Assembly (NCBI GenBank): GCA_902614065.1
Contig: CACMJT010000006.1
Location: 28,322-92,321 of the forward strand
DNA: 64,000 bases
From: an uncultured Bacteroidota bacterium
GTDB lineage: Bacteria; Bacteroidota; Bacteroidia; Flavobacteriales; Flavobacteriaceae
Direction: 5' to 3'
The notes under the pieces: generated by a model
The model's database searches: none
What the model was told of the DNA's origin: nothing
Seen by the model: the letters and a program-made list of their open reading frames with translations, nothing else
Shown: positions 1 to 9,996 of the stretch, piece by piece
Layout of the letters: each line of letters opens with the position of its first letter
Numbering within the stretch: position 1 is the first letter of the stretch
Translations under genes and position numbers: made by a program

Positions 1-558
1 AATTTAGGCTGTTATGGTGACGGTGGAGCTATGTTCACCAATGATGACAATCTCGCAGAAAAAATGAAAATGATTGCAAATCATGGTCAAAACAAAAGGT
101 ATTATCACAAGGTTACGGGTTGTAATTCGAGACTTGATTCCATCCAAGCTGCAATACTAAATGTGAAATTAAAATACCTGGATCAGTACAATTCAAACAG
201 GGAAAAAATGGCCAAAACTTATGATATTGGTTTTGGTGATGTAGAACATTTAAGTATACCTTTTAGATCACCAAACTCAACTCATGTATTTCACCAATAT
301 ACATTAAAAACCTCTACTGATTACAGAGATAAATTGATAAAATATCTAACAGAAAAAGAAATTCCTGCTATGATTTATTATCCAGTTCCGCTCTACAGGC
401 AAGAAGCATTTTCAAGCTATGTCCCTGAAAATTTTTCCTTAGATAATATTGAGAAACTATGCAACTCTGTTTTCTCACTTCCAATTCATTCAGAAAAGGA
501 AAATTCTCAACAGGAGAAGATAATTGAAGCGGTAAGATCTTTTTTTAATTCAATTTAA
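1..558 (+). CDS. DegT/DnrJ/EryC1/StrS (WbpE/WlbC-like) aminotransferase, 5'-truncated by window edge
   Basis: Open frame from base 1; LGCYGDGGAMFTNDD...NSRLDSIQAAIL motif typical of UDP-3-keto-GlcNAcA aminotransferases. Confidence 0.88.
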   Translation, partial: NLGCYGDGGAMFTNDDNLAEKMKMIANHGQNKRYYHKVTGCNSRLDSIQAAILNVKLKYLDQYNSNREKMAKTYDIGFGDVEHLSIPFRSPNSTHVFHQYTLKTSTDYRDKLIKYLTEKEIPAMIYYPVPLYRQEAFSSYVPENFSLDNIEKLCNSVFSLPIHSEKENSQQEKIIEAVRSFFNSI

Positions 559-649
559 GCTGAGAAAATTTAAAAAATACGGTTTAGTTTTTACGTTTAT
601 TTTTTTCGCAATTGAACTGTACCCTCAGTTAGAAGCTAAAGCAAATGTA

Positions 650-1180
650 TTGACATCATTAGGTTTGATACCAAATGTTGGAGTCGAGATTCAAACTGGT
701 CAAAAAAACAGCTTACAGTTGGATGTTCTAGCATCTTTTTGGAATAAATTAAATAATTCTAAAACTCCACTACATATTAACCAAACATTTTTAGAATACA
801 GATTTTATAAAAGAAATGATTTAAGTGGGGTTTTTATTGGCCCTCACATTGGATATGGAATGTTTACTTTAAAAAAACCAAATTTTGCCATAATATATGA
901 CCCCTATGGTGGTGGAAATTACGATAATGATACGTATCAATCTGGAAGAGTTGCCTTTTATGGATTAACCATTGGATATAAAAAAAGACTTAGTCAGAGA
1001 ATATCTTTGGAAGCTTTTATTGGAGGTGGATATTCGATGTCAAACTATAAGGCATATAGAGAGGACAACAGAATTGATATTACGGATAATTGGAGAACCT
1101 TTAACAGAAGCGGGGAGTTTGTAGCCTACAGGGGAGGTCTAATGATAAATTATAATTTTAACCCTTACAAAAACAAATAA
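650..1180 (+). CDS. Small outer-membrane beta-barrel-like protein (DUF3575-like); true start probably upstream near 548-560
   Basis: ORF with alternating beta-strand pattern; the in-frame upstream codons encode a signal peptide (LRKFKKYGLVFTFIFFAIEL) with no ATG/GTG/TTG. Confidence 0.6.
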   Translation: MTSLGLIPNVGVEIQTGQKNSLQLDVLASFWNKLNNSKTPLHINQTFLEYRFYKRNDLSGVFIGPHIGYGMFTLKKPNFAIIYDPYGGGNYDNDTYQSGRVAFYGLTIGYKKRLSQRISLEAFIGGGYSMSNYKAYREDNRIDITDNWRTFNRSGEFVAYRGGLMINYNFNPYKNK

Positions 1181-1192
1181 TATTACTATTTT

Positions 1193-2167
1193 TTATTTTT
1201 TAAACCAGTTGATGGTTCTTTTAATTCCCTCTTCAAATTTCATTTTTGGTGACCAATCGAGTTCGGATCGTATTTTACTTGAATCAATTGAATACCTAAA
1301 ATCATGACCCTTTCTATCATCTACAAAAGATATTAGATTATTATAATTGAAATCATTTGGATATAAATCAACATACATTTCTATAATTTTATAAACTAAA
1401 TCTAAATTTGATATTTCATATCCACCACCGATATTATATGTTTCCCCAACACGTCCATTATTAAAAATCTTTTCAATTGCCAAAACATGATCGTTTACAT
1501 ATAACCAATCTCGGATATTTTTACCCTTTCCATAAATTGGAATAGGCCTTCTCTCGATTAGTGATTTTATAACAGTTGGTATGAATTTCTCTTCATTTTG
1601 ATATGGTCCATAATTGTTAGAGCAATTAGATATAACTACTGGCAGATTATGAGTATTAAAATAAGATCTTACAAAATGATCGGAAGATGCTTTTGATGCT
1701 GAATAAGGCGACTTAGGATCATACTTTGTAGTTTCTTTAAAAGATCCATTTAAGCCCAACGATCCGTACACTTCGTCAGTAGAAATGTGATAAAATAAAT
1801 GATCTCTTTTTCCAATCCAATTATTTTTAGCTGCATTTAATAAGTTAACAGTGCCAATTACATTAGTTAAAGCAAAATCAATAGAGTTATCAATTGATCT
1901 GTCAACATGCGACTCAGCAGCCAAATGTATTACATGAGTTATATCGTATTTTTTAAAAACATCATCAACATCTTCAGCATTATTGATATTAATTTTTAAA
2001 AATTTATAATTATCGAAAGATTCAATATCAACGATGTTTTTTGGTTCTGCAGCATACGTTAAACAATCAAGGTTGATTATCTGATGTTCTGAGTATTCTT
2101 TCACGAAGTGTTTAACGACGTGTGCCCCAATGAATCCAGCTCCACCTGTTATTAAAATTTTCTTCAT
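1193..2167 (-). CDS. rfbB: dTDP-glucose 4,6-dehydratase
   Basis: GGAGFIGAHVV, HLAAESHVDRSI, YSASKASSDH motifs; adjacent to rfbD/C/A. Confidence 0.95.
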   Translation of the reverse strand: MKKILITGGAGFIGAHVVKHFVKEYSEHQIINLDCLTYAAEPKNIVDIESFDNYKFLKININNAEDVDDVFKKYDITHVIHLAAESHVDRSIDNSIDFALTNVIGTVNLLNAAKNNWIGKRDHLFYHISTDEVYGSLGLNGSFKETTKYDPKSPYSASKASSDHFVRSYFNTHNLPVVISNCSNNYGPYQNEEKFIPTVIKSLIERRPIPIYGKGKNIRDWLYVNDHVLAIEKIFNNGRVGETYNIGGGYEISNLDLVYKIIEMYVDLYPNDFNYNNLISFVDDRKGHDFRYSIDSSKIRSELDWSPKMKFEEGIKRTINWFKK

Positions 2168-3018
2168 TAAATATTTTTAAGAAATTTCATTAGAGATTCT
2201 TTCCAATAGGGTATTTTTAAATTAAACGCCGATATTATTTTTGTTTTATCAGTAATTGCAAATTTAGGTCTTTTAGACAATTGATTAATTTCATTTGTCT
2301 TAATTTCTTCTAAATTGCATTTAATGTTAGCCTCTTTTAATATAACTTTTGCAAATTCAAACCATGATGTATAGCCAAGGTTTGAAAAATTATAAATTTT
2401 AGATTCTTTATCAAATCTTTCTTTGGATTTTATAATTTCTATTATAGCATTGGCTAAATCGTTAGCATTAGTTGGACACCCGTATTGATCTCCAACAATT
2501 TTTAATAAATCCTTACTTTTTGATTTTTCAATAATAGTTTTTACAAAATTTCTACCAAATGATGAATAAAGCCATGATGTTCTAATGACAATTGATTCCG
2601 AAATTGAATTTTCTATATGTTTTTCACCATTTAACTTTGAAACCCCGTAGTAATTTTGGGGATTAACATGCTCATATTCCGAAATTGCTGATTTATTAAT
2701 TCCATTATATACATAGTCTGTTGATATATGAATCAATCTTAGTTTGTAAGTTTCAGAAATCTCGACTAAATTTTTAATAGCATTGCTGTTTAATGCATCA
2801 GCTTTTTCCTTTTCGATTTCAGCACCATCAACATCAGTGTAGGCTGCGCAGTTAACAATACAGTTTATGTCTTGGTTTATAATTACTGATTCAATTTTTT
2901 CTTTTTTAGTTATATCTAAGCTATTAATATCAGTAAAGATAAATTGAGAATTATTTTTTATGATAGATTGAATTGTTTTACCCAACTGTCCATTTGACCC
3001 AGTAACAAGTGTTATCAT
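2167..3018 (-). CDS. rfbD: dTDP-4-dehydrorhamnose reductase
   Basis: VTGSNGQLGKTI, NCAAYTDVDGAE, STDYVYNG motifs. Confidence 0.95.
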   Translation of the reverse strand: MITLVTGSNGQLGKTIQSIIKNNSQFIFTDINSLDITKKEKIESVIINQDINCIVNCAAYTDVDGAEIEKEKADALNSNAIKNLVEISETYKLRLIHISTDYVYNGINKSAISEYEHVNPQNYYGVSKLNGEKHIENSISESIVIRTSWLYSSFGRNFVKTIIEKSKSKDLLKIVGDQYGCPTNANDLANAIIEIIKSKERFDKESKIYNFSNLGYTSWFEFAKVILKEANIKCNLEEIKTNEINQLSKRPKFAITDKTKIISAFNLKIPYWKESLMKFLKNI

Positions 3019-3575
3019 CGATGAAATCTAAATTTTGGTGATTCCTCTAGATTCGGAGAAATAGAATCTTTTTTACTCCTAATAATTTTATCACAATAAG
3101 CTTGCAGATCAAAATTAAGTTTTGGATCAAGTGAATTTATTCCGTGATCACAATCCTTACTGTAATAATTATCTACTTGATAATGAACTTCTGCACTATC
3201 ACTTAATACCAAAAAACCGTGAGCAAACCCTTTAGGAACTAATAATTGGTAATGGTTTATATCATTTAAAATAATTTGTATTCCTTTTCCGTATGTCTTT
3301 GATCCCTGTCTAATATCAACAATCAAATCTAAAATTTCACCTTTGTAAACGCTAACTAGTTTTGTTTGAGCATAGGGATATGTTTGAAAATGAAGCCCTC
3401 TCAAAACACCTTTTTTACTTTTTGATAAATTGCTTTGACAAAAATTAAATTTTGCATTTAAGAAATCTTCTAGAAGATCTTTTCTAAAAATTTCTGCAAA
3501 AAATCCTCTTTCGTCTTTTATGATTTTCGGCTTGCAGAGTATAGGGCCTTCAATGTCAAATTTTTTAAATTCCAT
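3015..3575 (-). CDS. rfbC: dTDP-4-dehydrorhamnose 3,5-epimerase
   Basis: [33 protein letters not shown] motifs. Confidence 0.95.
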   Translation of the reverse strand: MEFKKFDIEGPILCKPKIIKDERGFFAEIFRKDLLEDFLNAKFNFCQSNLSKSKKGVLRGLHFQTYPYAQTKLVSVYKGEILDLIVDIRQGSKTYGKGIQIILNDINHYQLLVPKGFAHGFLVLSDSAEVHYQVDNYYSKDCDHGINSLDPKLNFDLQAYCDKIIRSKKDSISPNLEESPKFRFHR

Positions 3576-4440
3576 TTAAGATACCTTCTAAATAACTTCC
3601 ATATTGGTTTTTACCAATTGATTTAATTAATTCTCCAAATTGCTGACGATTTATATAACCCAATTTAAATGCAATTTCTTCTATACAAGCAATTTTAAGT
3701 CCTGTTCTTTTTTCAATTGTATGGATAAAATTAGAAGCTTCAAGCATAGACTCGTGAGTTCCTGAATCCAGCCATGTAAAGCTTTTGTCTAATAGTTCAA
3801 CCTTTAATTCTTCTTTTTTTAGATACTCTGTATTTATGGACGTTATTTCAAGTTCACCCCTTTGACTTGGTTTTGTTTTTTTTGCTATTTCTACAACGTT
3901 CGGAGGGTAAAAATATAATCCAACAACTGCATAATTACTCTTTGGTTTTAAAGGCTTTTCCTTAATTGAAATTACATTATCATCTTTATATTCCACAACC
4001 CCATATCTTGAGGGATTTTTTACATAAAAGCCAAAAACTTTAGCTTTTTTGTTTTTGATTAATTCTGAAACACTATTTTGAAGAATTTTAGTAAAACCGC
4101 TACCATAAAAAATATTGTCACCAAGGATCAAACAGACAGGTTTATTCCCAACAAATTTTTCACCAATAATAAATGCCTCAGCTATACCCTTTGGTTTTTT
4201 CTGTTCAGCGTATTGCAATTTAATCCCAATGCTTGATCCTGTTCCAAGAAGTCTTTTGAAATTTGGTAAATCTCTAGGGGTTGAAATAATTAAAATTTCC
4301 TTTATACCTGCAAGCATCAAGACTGACAATGGATAGTAAATCATTGGCTTATCATGAATAGCTAATAATTGTTTAGATTGTCCTTTTGTAAGTGGATACA
4401 ATCGAGTACCACTACCACCTGCTAGTATAATGCCTTTCAT
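3565..4440 (-). CDS. rfbA: Glucose-1-phosphate thymidylyltransferase (start at internal [12 protein letters not shown])
   Basis: [34 protein letters not shown] motifs. Confidence 0.95.
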   Translation of the reverse strand: MKGIILAGGSGTRLYPLTKGQSKQLLAIHDKPMIYYPLSVLMLAGIKEILIISTPRDLPNFKRLLGTGSSIGIKLQYAEQKKPKGIAEAFIIGEKFVGNKPVCLILGDNIFYGSGFTKILQNSVSELIKNKKAKVFGFYVKNPSRYGVVEYKDDNVISIKEKPLKPKSNYAVVGLYFYPPNVVEIAKKTKPSQRGELEITSINTEYLKKEELKVELLDKSFTWLDSGTHESMLEASNFIHTIEKRTGLKIACIEEIAFKLGYINRQQFGELIKSIGKNQYGSYLEGILNGI

Positions 4441-4477
4441 TATTGCTAATTTATCCATTTTAAATAAAATATCACTA

Positions 4478-4517
4478 AGTACTTTTATTACTCAATTTTT
4501 TTAGTACTTTTGTTACT
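4478..4517. promoter_or_regulatory. Two tandem AGTA-N7-TACT half-dyads (25-bp spacing), the second overlapping a TACTTTTG (-7-like) box
   Basis: agtacttttattact (4478) and agtacttttgttact (4503) read directly; located between divergent rfbA and the wHTH gene. Confidence 0.45.
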
Positions 4518-4521
4518 TGTT

Positions 4522-5025
4522 ATGTTAGAGGCTTTAATTACATCAAAGACAAGATTAAGAATGCTTATAAAGTTTTTTATAGGCGCCTCAAACAAAGGTT
4601 ATTTAAACGGTCTAGCTACAGAATTTAATGAGTCAACAAACTCTATAAGAAAGGAACTAAATAATTTATCAGAATCAGGATACCTACTAAAACAAAAAAA
4701 AGACAATAAAATTATATACCAAGCCAACAAGATACACCCCATGTTTAAAGTATTACAAAAAATAGTAAGACAACATTTGGGAATTGAGGATATTGTTGAA
4801 ACAATTATTTCAAGAATTGGAGAAGTTCATAAAATTGTGCTTATCGGTGATTACGCTAAAGGCTTAGATACTGGTACGATTAGTATCATTATAATTGGAA
4901 AAGAAATAGATGATAAATACTTAAAAAACCTTAAAGTTAAAATTAGAGATAAAATTAAAAGAGACGTTGTATTTGAATTGAATACTGAAATACCCAAAAA
5001 AAACATAATTCTTTATCAAAAATAA
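4522..5025 (+). CDS. Winged-helix regulator with degenerate nucleotidyltransferase-like C-terminal domain
   Basis: N-term wHTH (LATEFNESTNSIRKELNNLSESGYL); C-term HKIVLIGDYAKGLDTGTISIIIIG resembles an MNT fold. Confidence 0.7.
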   Translation: MLEALITSKTRLRMLIKFFIGASNKGYLNGLATEFNESTNSIRKELNNLSESGYLLKQKKDNKIIYQANKIHPMFKVLQKIVRQHLGIEDIVETIISRIGEVHKIVLIGDYAKGLDTGTISIIIIGKEIDDKYLKNLKVKIRDKIKRDVVFELNTEIPKKNIILYQK

Positions 5026-5469
5026 ATGAACTGGTACGTTTTACATACTAAGCCAAGACACGAAAAAAAGGTAGAAAAAGATCTATTAGACATTGGTATT
5101 AATGCATACTGTCCAACGCGCACAGAGTATAGGGTTTGGAGTGATAGAAAGAAAAAAATTGAAAAACCTGTTTTATCATCAATGGTGCTTGTAAGAATAG
5201 GTGAAAAAGAATTAAATAAAGTTTTCTATTCAAAAAGTGTTTTAAGATATATGTTTTGGTTAGGTAAAAGATCGATTGTCAGAGATTTTGAAGTTAAAAT
5301 TTTAAAACAAAATTTATCAAAAAATAATATTAAAGATCCAAAAGTTGGTTCAACAATTGGCATTACGAGTTTTGGTGATAGATTAGGTACAATTGATAAA
5401 ATATCAAAAAATAAAATCTGGGTTAGTTTGAAGGACTTGGGTTACAAATTAATGCTGGAAACAGCATAA
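5026..5469 (+). CDS. UpxY/NusG-like transcription antitermination protein
   Basis: MNWYVLHTKPRHEKKVEKDLLDIGINAYCPTRTEYRVWSDRKKKIEKPVLSSMVLVRI. Confidence 0.9.
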   Translation: MNWYVLHTKPRHEKKVEKDLLDIGINAYCPTRTEYRVWSDRKKKIEKPVLSSMVLVRIGEKELNKVFYSKSVLRYMFWLGKRSIVRDFEVKILKQNLSKNNIKDPKVGSTIGITSFGDRLGTIDKISKNKIWVSLKDLGYKLMLETA

Positions 5470-5491
5470 GTTAAATTAAAATTAAAGCCAT

Positions 5492-5527
5492 GTGTATTTT
5501 ACAATGTAACTTACACTAGCGAAGCTA
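5492..5527. promoter_or_regulatory. 25-bp imperfect palindrome GTGTAttTTACA-A-TGTAActTACAC immediately followed by TAGCGAAGCTA mini-hairpin
   Basis: Read directly in the 64-bp upxY-metK gap; 10 of 12 positions per arm are symmetric. Confidence 0.6.
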
Positions 5528-5533
5528 TTAAAT

Positions 5534-6796
5534 ATGTCTTATATTTTTACATCAGAATCGGTTAGTGAAGGGCATCCAGACAAAATTGCAGATCAGATTA
5601 GTGATGCAATTTTAGATGCCTTTTTAGTGCTTGATAAAAATTCTAAAGTTGCTTGTGAAGTTATGGTCACGACTGGACAAGTTATAATTTCTGGTGAGGT
5701 TAGTTCACAAGCCTATGTCGATATTGAAAAAGTTGTTCGAGAACAGATTAAAAATATTGGTTACGATAAGAGTGAACTTAAATTTGATTATAAATCTTGT
5801 GGGATTCTAACTTACATAAATGAACAGTCTCCGGACATTGCGATTGGCATTGAGACTAAAGAACCAAAATTACAAGGAGCTGGTGACCAAGGTATTATGT
5901 TCGGTTACGCTGTTAATGAAACAAAAGAATATATTCCCATGACCTTAGATTTATCACACAAAATATTGGCTGAGTTAGCTTTGATTAGAAAAGACGGAAA
6001 TACTATGTCATACTTAAGACCAGATTCAAAGTGTCAAGTAACTATCCAATACGATAAACAGAATAGACCAAAAAAAATAATATCGATTGTTTTGTCCACT
6101 CAACATGAAGATTTTGATAGCGATGAAAATATGCTTAAAAAAATAAAGGATGATATCAAAAAAATATTAATACCAAGGATAAAAAAATATAATTTACAAT
6201 ACTCACAGCTTCTTTCTGATGATGGCATAAAATATTTTATCAATCCAACTGGAAAATTTGTTGTAGGAGGACCATATGGTGATACGGGTTTGACTGGAAG
6301 AAAAATTATAGTTGACACATATGGTGGAAAAGGAGGTCATGGTGGAGGGGCTTTCTCGGGTAAGGATCCGAGTAAAGTTGACAGAAGTGCTGCTTATGCA
6401 GCTCGACATTTGGCAAAAAATATTGTGGCGGCAGGAATTGCTTCTGAATGTTTGATTCAAATAAGCTATGCGATTGGAAAATCTAAACCACTCAGCATAT
6501 ACACTAATACGTATGGTACTAGTAATTTAACAATCTCCGACGACAAAATTTCATTAATTTTAAAAGATAAAATTGACCTAACACCATATGGAATAATCGA
6601 AAGATTGAAATTAAAATCACCCATATACACCGAAACTGCAGCTTATGGACATTTTGGAAGAAAGCCAAATAAGCTAATTAAAGATTATTCATTTATTCAC
6701 AAAAACTTTAATAAAATAAATACAGAATTATTCACATGGGAAAAGTTAGATTATGTAGATTTGCTAACTCAAATTTTTAAAAAATTCTACAGATGA
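5534..6796 (+). CDS. metK: S-adenosylmethionine synthetase
   Basis: [58 protein letters not shown]. Confidence 0.97.
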   Translation: MSYIFTSESVSEGHPDKIADQISDAILDAFLVLDKNSKVACEVMVTTGQVIISGEVSSQAYVDIEKVVREQIKNIGYDKSELKFDYKSCGILTYINEQSPDIAIGIETKEPKLQGAGDQGIMFGYAVNETKEYIPMTLDLSHKILAELALIRKDGNTMSYLRPDSKCQVTIQYDKQNRPKKIISIVLSTQHEDFDSDENMLKKIKDDIKKILIPRIKKYNLQYSQLLSDDGIKYFINPTGKFVVGGPYGDTGLTGRKIIVDTYGGKGGHGGGAFSGKDPSKVDRSAAYAARHLAKNIVAAGIASECLIQISYAIGKSKPLSIYTNTYGTSNLTISDDKISLILKDKIDLTPYGIIERLKLKSPIYTETAAYGHFGRKPNKLIKDYSFIHKNFNKINTELFTWEKLDYVDLLTQIFKKFYR

Positions 6797-8115
6797 AAAG
6801 TAAATTAAAAATAGAAACCTTACCTGAGTATAAAATAAAAGATATAGGATTGGCAGAGTGGGGACGAAATGAAATAAAACTGGCCGAATCAGAAATGCCT
6901 GGATTAATGGCCCTAAGACAAGAATATTCAAAATCAAAGCCATTAATGGGTGCAAGAATAGCTGGATGCCTGCATATGACTATACAGACTGCTGTTTTGA
7001 TAGAAACATTAGTTGAACTTGGTGCAGATGTTAGGTGGAGTTCATGTAATATTTTTTCCACTCAGGATCACGCTGCAGCGGCAATTGCAAAATCTGGTAT
7101 TCCAGTATTTGCCTGGAAGGGAATGAGTGAAGAAGAATTTAATTGGTGTATAGAGCAAACTCTTTTTTTTGGTGATGAAAAAAAACCACTTAATATGATT
7201 TTAGATGATGGAGGTGATTTAACAAATTTAGTCCTCGATAATTATCCAGAGTTAGCTAACAACATTAAAGGGATAACCGAAGAAACAACGACTGGTGTTT
7301 TGAGACTTCATGAAAGACAAAAAAAAGGTACTTTAATTCTGCCTGCAATTAATGTCAATGACTCTGTTACCAAGGCAAAGTTTGATAATAAGTTTGGCTG
7401 TAGAGAATCAGCTGTTGATGCAGTTAGAAGGGCAACAGACCTGATGTTAGCTGGAAAAAAAGTTGTAGTTTGTGGATATGGAGATGTGGGCAAGGGAACA
7501 GCAGCATCTTTTGCAGCTGCAAAGTGTATCGTAACTATTACGGAAATTGATCCAATTTGTGCATTACAAGCTGCTATGGATGGCTTTCAGGTAAAAAAAC
7601 TTGATAATATAATTTCTGAAATGGATATAATTGTTACTGCAACTGGTAACAAGAATATTGTTACAAAAAGACACTTTATAAAAATGAAGGATAAAGCCGT
7701 TGTTTGTAATATCGGTCATTTTGATAACGAGATTGACATGGAATGGCTAGATTCAAATCATGGACATACGAAATTGGAAATTAAACCTCAGGTAGATAAG
7801 TATGAAATTTTTGAAAAGGATATTATAATTCTTGCTGAGGGTAGGTTAGTTAACCTAGGTTGTGCTACTGGACACCCAAGCTTTGTCATGAGTAATTCCT
7901 TTACTAATCAGGTTTTGGCACAAATAGAACTTTGGACTAATAAATATCATTATGAAAATAAAGTTTACACATTACCTAAGAAACTTGATGAAAAAGTCGC
8001 CTATTTACATCTCAAAGCTTTAGACATTGAGCTTGAAAAATTAACAGATGATCAGGCAAAATATATCAATGTAAATATATCGGGTCCTTTCAAGTCTGAC
8101 AATTATAAATATTAA
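6793..8115 (+). CDS. ahcY: Adenosylhomocysteinase
   Basis: [51 protein letters not shown]; 4-bp ATGA overlap with metK. Confidence 0.97.
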   Translation: MKSKLKIETLPEYKIKDIGLAEWGRNEIKLAESEMPGLMALRQEYSKSKPLMGARIAGCLHMTIQTAVLIETLVELGADVRWSSCNIFSTQDHAAAAIAKSGIPVFAWKGMSEEEFNWCIEQTLFFGDEKKPLNMILDDGGDLTNLVLDNYPELANNIKGITEETTTGVLRLHERQKKGTLILPAINVNDSVTKAKFDNKFGCRESAVDAVRRATDLMLAGKKVVVCGYGDVGKGTAASFAAAKCIVTITEIDPICALQAAMDGFQVKKLDNIISEMDIIVTATGNKNIVTKRHFIKMKDKAVVCNIGHFDNEIDMEWLDSNHGHTKLEIKPQVDKYEIFEKDIIILAEGRLVNLGCATGHPSFVMSNSFTNQVLAQIELWTNKYHYENKVYTLPKKLDEKVAYLHLKALDIELEKLTDDQAKYINVNISGPFKSDNYKY

Positions 8116-8117
8116 TA

Positions 8118-8942
8118 ATGGATAAATTTAAAGTTGGTATTATTGGTAATGGTTTTGTTGGTGAAGCACAGGCATTTGCTTTTTCAACCGTTTCTGAATT
8201 AAGAATTTATGATATTTCACCAGATCGTTCAAGTCACTCTTTGGATCAGGTTCATGAATGTGATTATGTTTTCGTTTCTGTACCAACACCAATGTTCAAG
8301 AATGGCCAACAAGATTTATCATACATAAATAAAGTATTTGAAAAAGCTAAATTAGGACCTATATACATAATAAAATCTACAGTTTTACCTGGAACTACTG
8401 ATAACTTAATTTCTAAATACAAGAAACTAAAAATTATTTTTTCACCAGAATTTTTAACTGAAAGAACTGCAAAAATTGATATGTTAACCCAGTCAAGAAT
8501 TATTTTAGGGGGGGAAAAAAAATTGACAGGTTTTGTAAGGTTACTATTTCAGAAAAGATTTAAGAATAAGAATGTGATCGAAACTGATGCGAAAACTGCC
8601 GAGCTTATAAAATATATGAATAATTCATTTTTAGCGACCAAAGTATCAATTATGAATGAATTTAAACTCTTATCTGACAAAATTGGTGCTTCTTGGGAAG
8701 ATGCACTTTACGGTTTTGCATCAGATGGTAGAATCGGTGATAGTCATTTAGATGTTCCGGGTCATGATGGAAAGCTAGGCTATGGTGGGACGTGTTTTCC
8801 AAAAGATGTAAATGCTATAATCTTATTCGCAAAAAATAATAATATTGATCTAAATACAATTGAGGGTGGATGGAAGACAAATATTAAAGTTAGACCAGAA
8901 AAAGACTGGGAAGATAATATCGGAAGGGCATTAAGTTTATGA
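8118..8942 (+). CDS. Short UDP-glucose/GDP-mannose dehydrogenase-family protein lacking C-terminal UDP-binding domain
   Basis: GIIGNGFVGEAQAFAF, VSVPTPM, IKSTVLPGTT, FSPEFLTER, GYGGTCFPKDVNA; only 274 aa. Confidence 0.85.
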   Translation: MDKFKVGIIGNGFVGEAQAFAFSTVSELRIYDISPDRSSHSLDQVHECDYVFVSVPTPMFKNGQQDLSYINKVFEKAKLGPIYIIKSTVLPGTTDNLISKYKKLKIIFSPEFLTERTAKIDMLTQSRIILGGEKKLTGFVRLLFQKRFKNKNVIETDAKTAELIKYMNNSFLATKVSIMNEFKLLSDKIGASWEDALYGFASDGRIGDSHLDVPGHDGKLGYGGTCFPKDVNAIILFAKNNNIDLNTIEGGWKTNIKVRPEKDWEDNIGRALSL

Positions 8943-8943
8943 T

Positions 8944-9951
8944 ATGAAAAAAATTCTTGTAACTGGTGCTGCTGGCTTTATTGGTTTCCATTTATCAAAA
9001 AAACTTATTAGTCAGGGCTTTTTAGTTGTTGGCCTTGATAACATTAATGACTATTATGATCCAAATTTAAAATTAGATCGTTTAAAAAAATTAGGGATTG
9101 ATATTACTGAAGCTAAAAGAAATAATCAAATTTCTAAATTTCAATCTTTTAAATTTATTAGAGCAAACTTAGAGGATAAGAAAACTCTAATGGAATTGTT
9201 TAAAAATGAAAAATTTGATATAGTTTGTAATCTTGCCGCTCAAGCTGGTGTAAGATATAGTTTAACTAATCCTCATGCATATTTAAATAGTAATATTTTA
9301 GGTTTTTTAAATATTTTAGAGTGTTGTAGATATAATAAAATTAATCACTTAATTTACGCGTCTAGCTCTAGTGTATATGGTTTAAATAAGAAAATTCCAT
9401 TTTCAGTTAAACATAATGTTGATAACCCAATAAGTTTGTATGCGGCAACCAAAAAAAGTAATGAGCTAATGGCTCATACATACAGTCATTTATACGAATT
9501 ACCAACTACGGGGTTAAGGTTTTTCACTGTATATGGACCTTGGGGTCGCCCTGACATGGCATTATTTTTATTTACCAAAGCAATAATTGATGGAAAAGCT
9601 ATAGATGTTTATAACTTTGGAAAAATGCAAAGAGATTTTACATACATAGATGACATTGTTGAGGGAATATTTAAAATTATAATTAAAGAAAAAAAACAAG
9701 ATTATAACATATATAATATTGGAAATAATAATACAGTTGAATTATTAGATTTTATAAGTAATATTGAAAAAAAGCTTGGAAAAATTGCTAAGAAAAACAT
9801 GCTTCCCATTCAACCAGGTGATGTATCAAAAACCTGGGCAAATGTTGATCAACTAATTAAAGATTATAATTATCAGCCCTCAACAAGCATAAAAGATGGA
9901 ATTGATCGTTTTATTGATTGGTACATTGATTATTATAAACCATATGGTTAA
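8944..9951 (+). CDS. NAD-dependent epimerase, probable UDP-glucuronate 4-epimerase
   Basis: VTGAAGFIGFHLSKKL, GLDNINDYYDPNLK, LAAQAGVRYSL, FFTVYGPWGRPDMA. Confidence 0.88.
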   Translation: MKKILVTGAAGFIGFHLSKKLISQGFLVVGLDNINDYYDPNLKLDRLKKLGIDITEAKRNNQISKFQSFKFIRANLEDKKTLMELFKNEKFDIVCNLAAQAGVRYSLTNPHAYLNSNILGFLNILECCRYNKINHLIYASSSSVYGLNKKIPFSVKHNVDNPISLYAATKKSNELMAHTYSHLYELPTTGLRFFTVYGPWGRPDMALFLFTKAIIDGKAIDVYNFGKMQRDFTYIDDIVEGIFKIIIKEKKQDYNIYNIGNNNTVELLDFISNIEKKLGKIAKKNMLPIQPGDVSKTWANVDQLIKDYNYQPSTSIKDGIDRFIDWYIDYYKPYG

Positions 9952-9996
9952 ATATTTTGATTATTATTTCTTTTTGTACAATAAAAACTTTAAATA

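Noticed and set aside
4115-4336. Plus-strand ORF inside rfbA
   Set aside because: Antisense to conserved nucleotidyltransferase coding sequence; spurious.
5492-5516. Dyad as a dif/XerCD site
   Set aside because: Spacing and arm sequences do not match the 11-6-11 dif architecture (25 bp dyad with a single-base centre).
5470-5533. Possible SAM riboswitch upstream of metK
   Set aside because: The gap is only 64 bp. I could not fit a SAM-II or SAM-V consensus pseudoknot; the obvious structure is a DNA-like dyad and a short GAA hairpin.
6100-6460. Minus-strand ORFs inside metK (6100..6318 and 6203..6460)
   Set aside because: Antisense to highly conserved metK coding sequence, no homology or start-region signals.
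6764-7061. Minus-strand ORFs over the metK/ahcY junction
   Set aside because: Entirely opposite to well-supported coding sequence.
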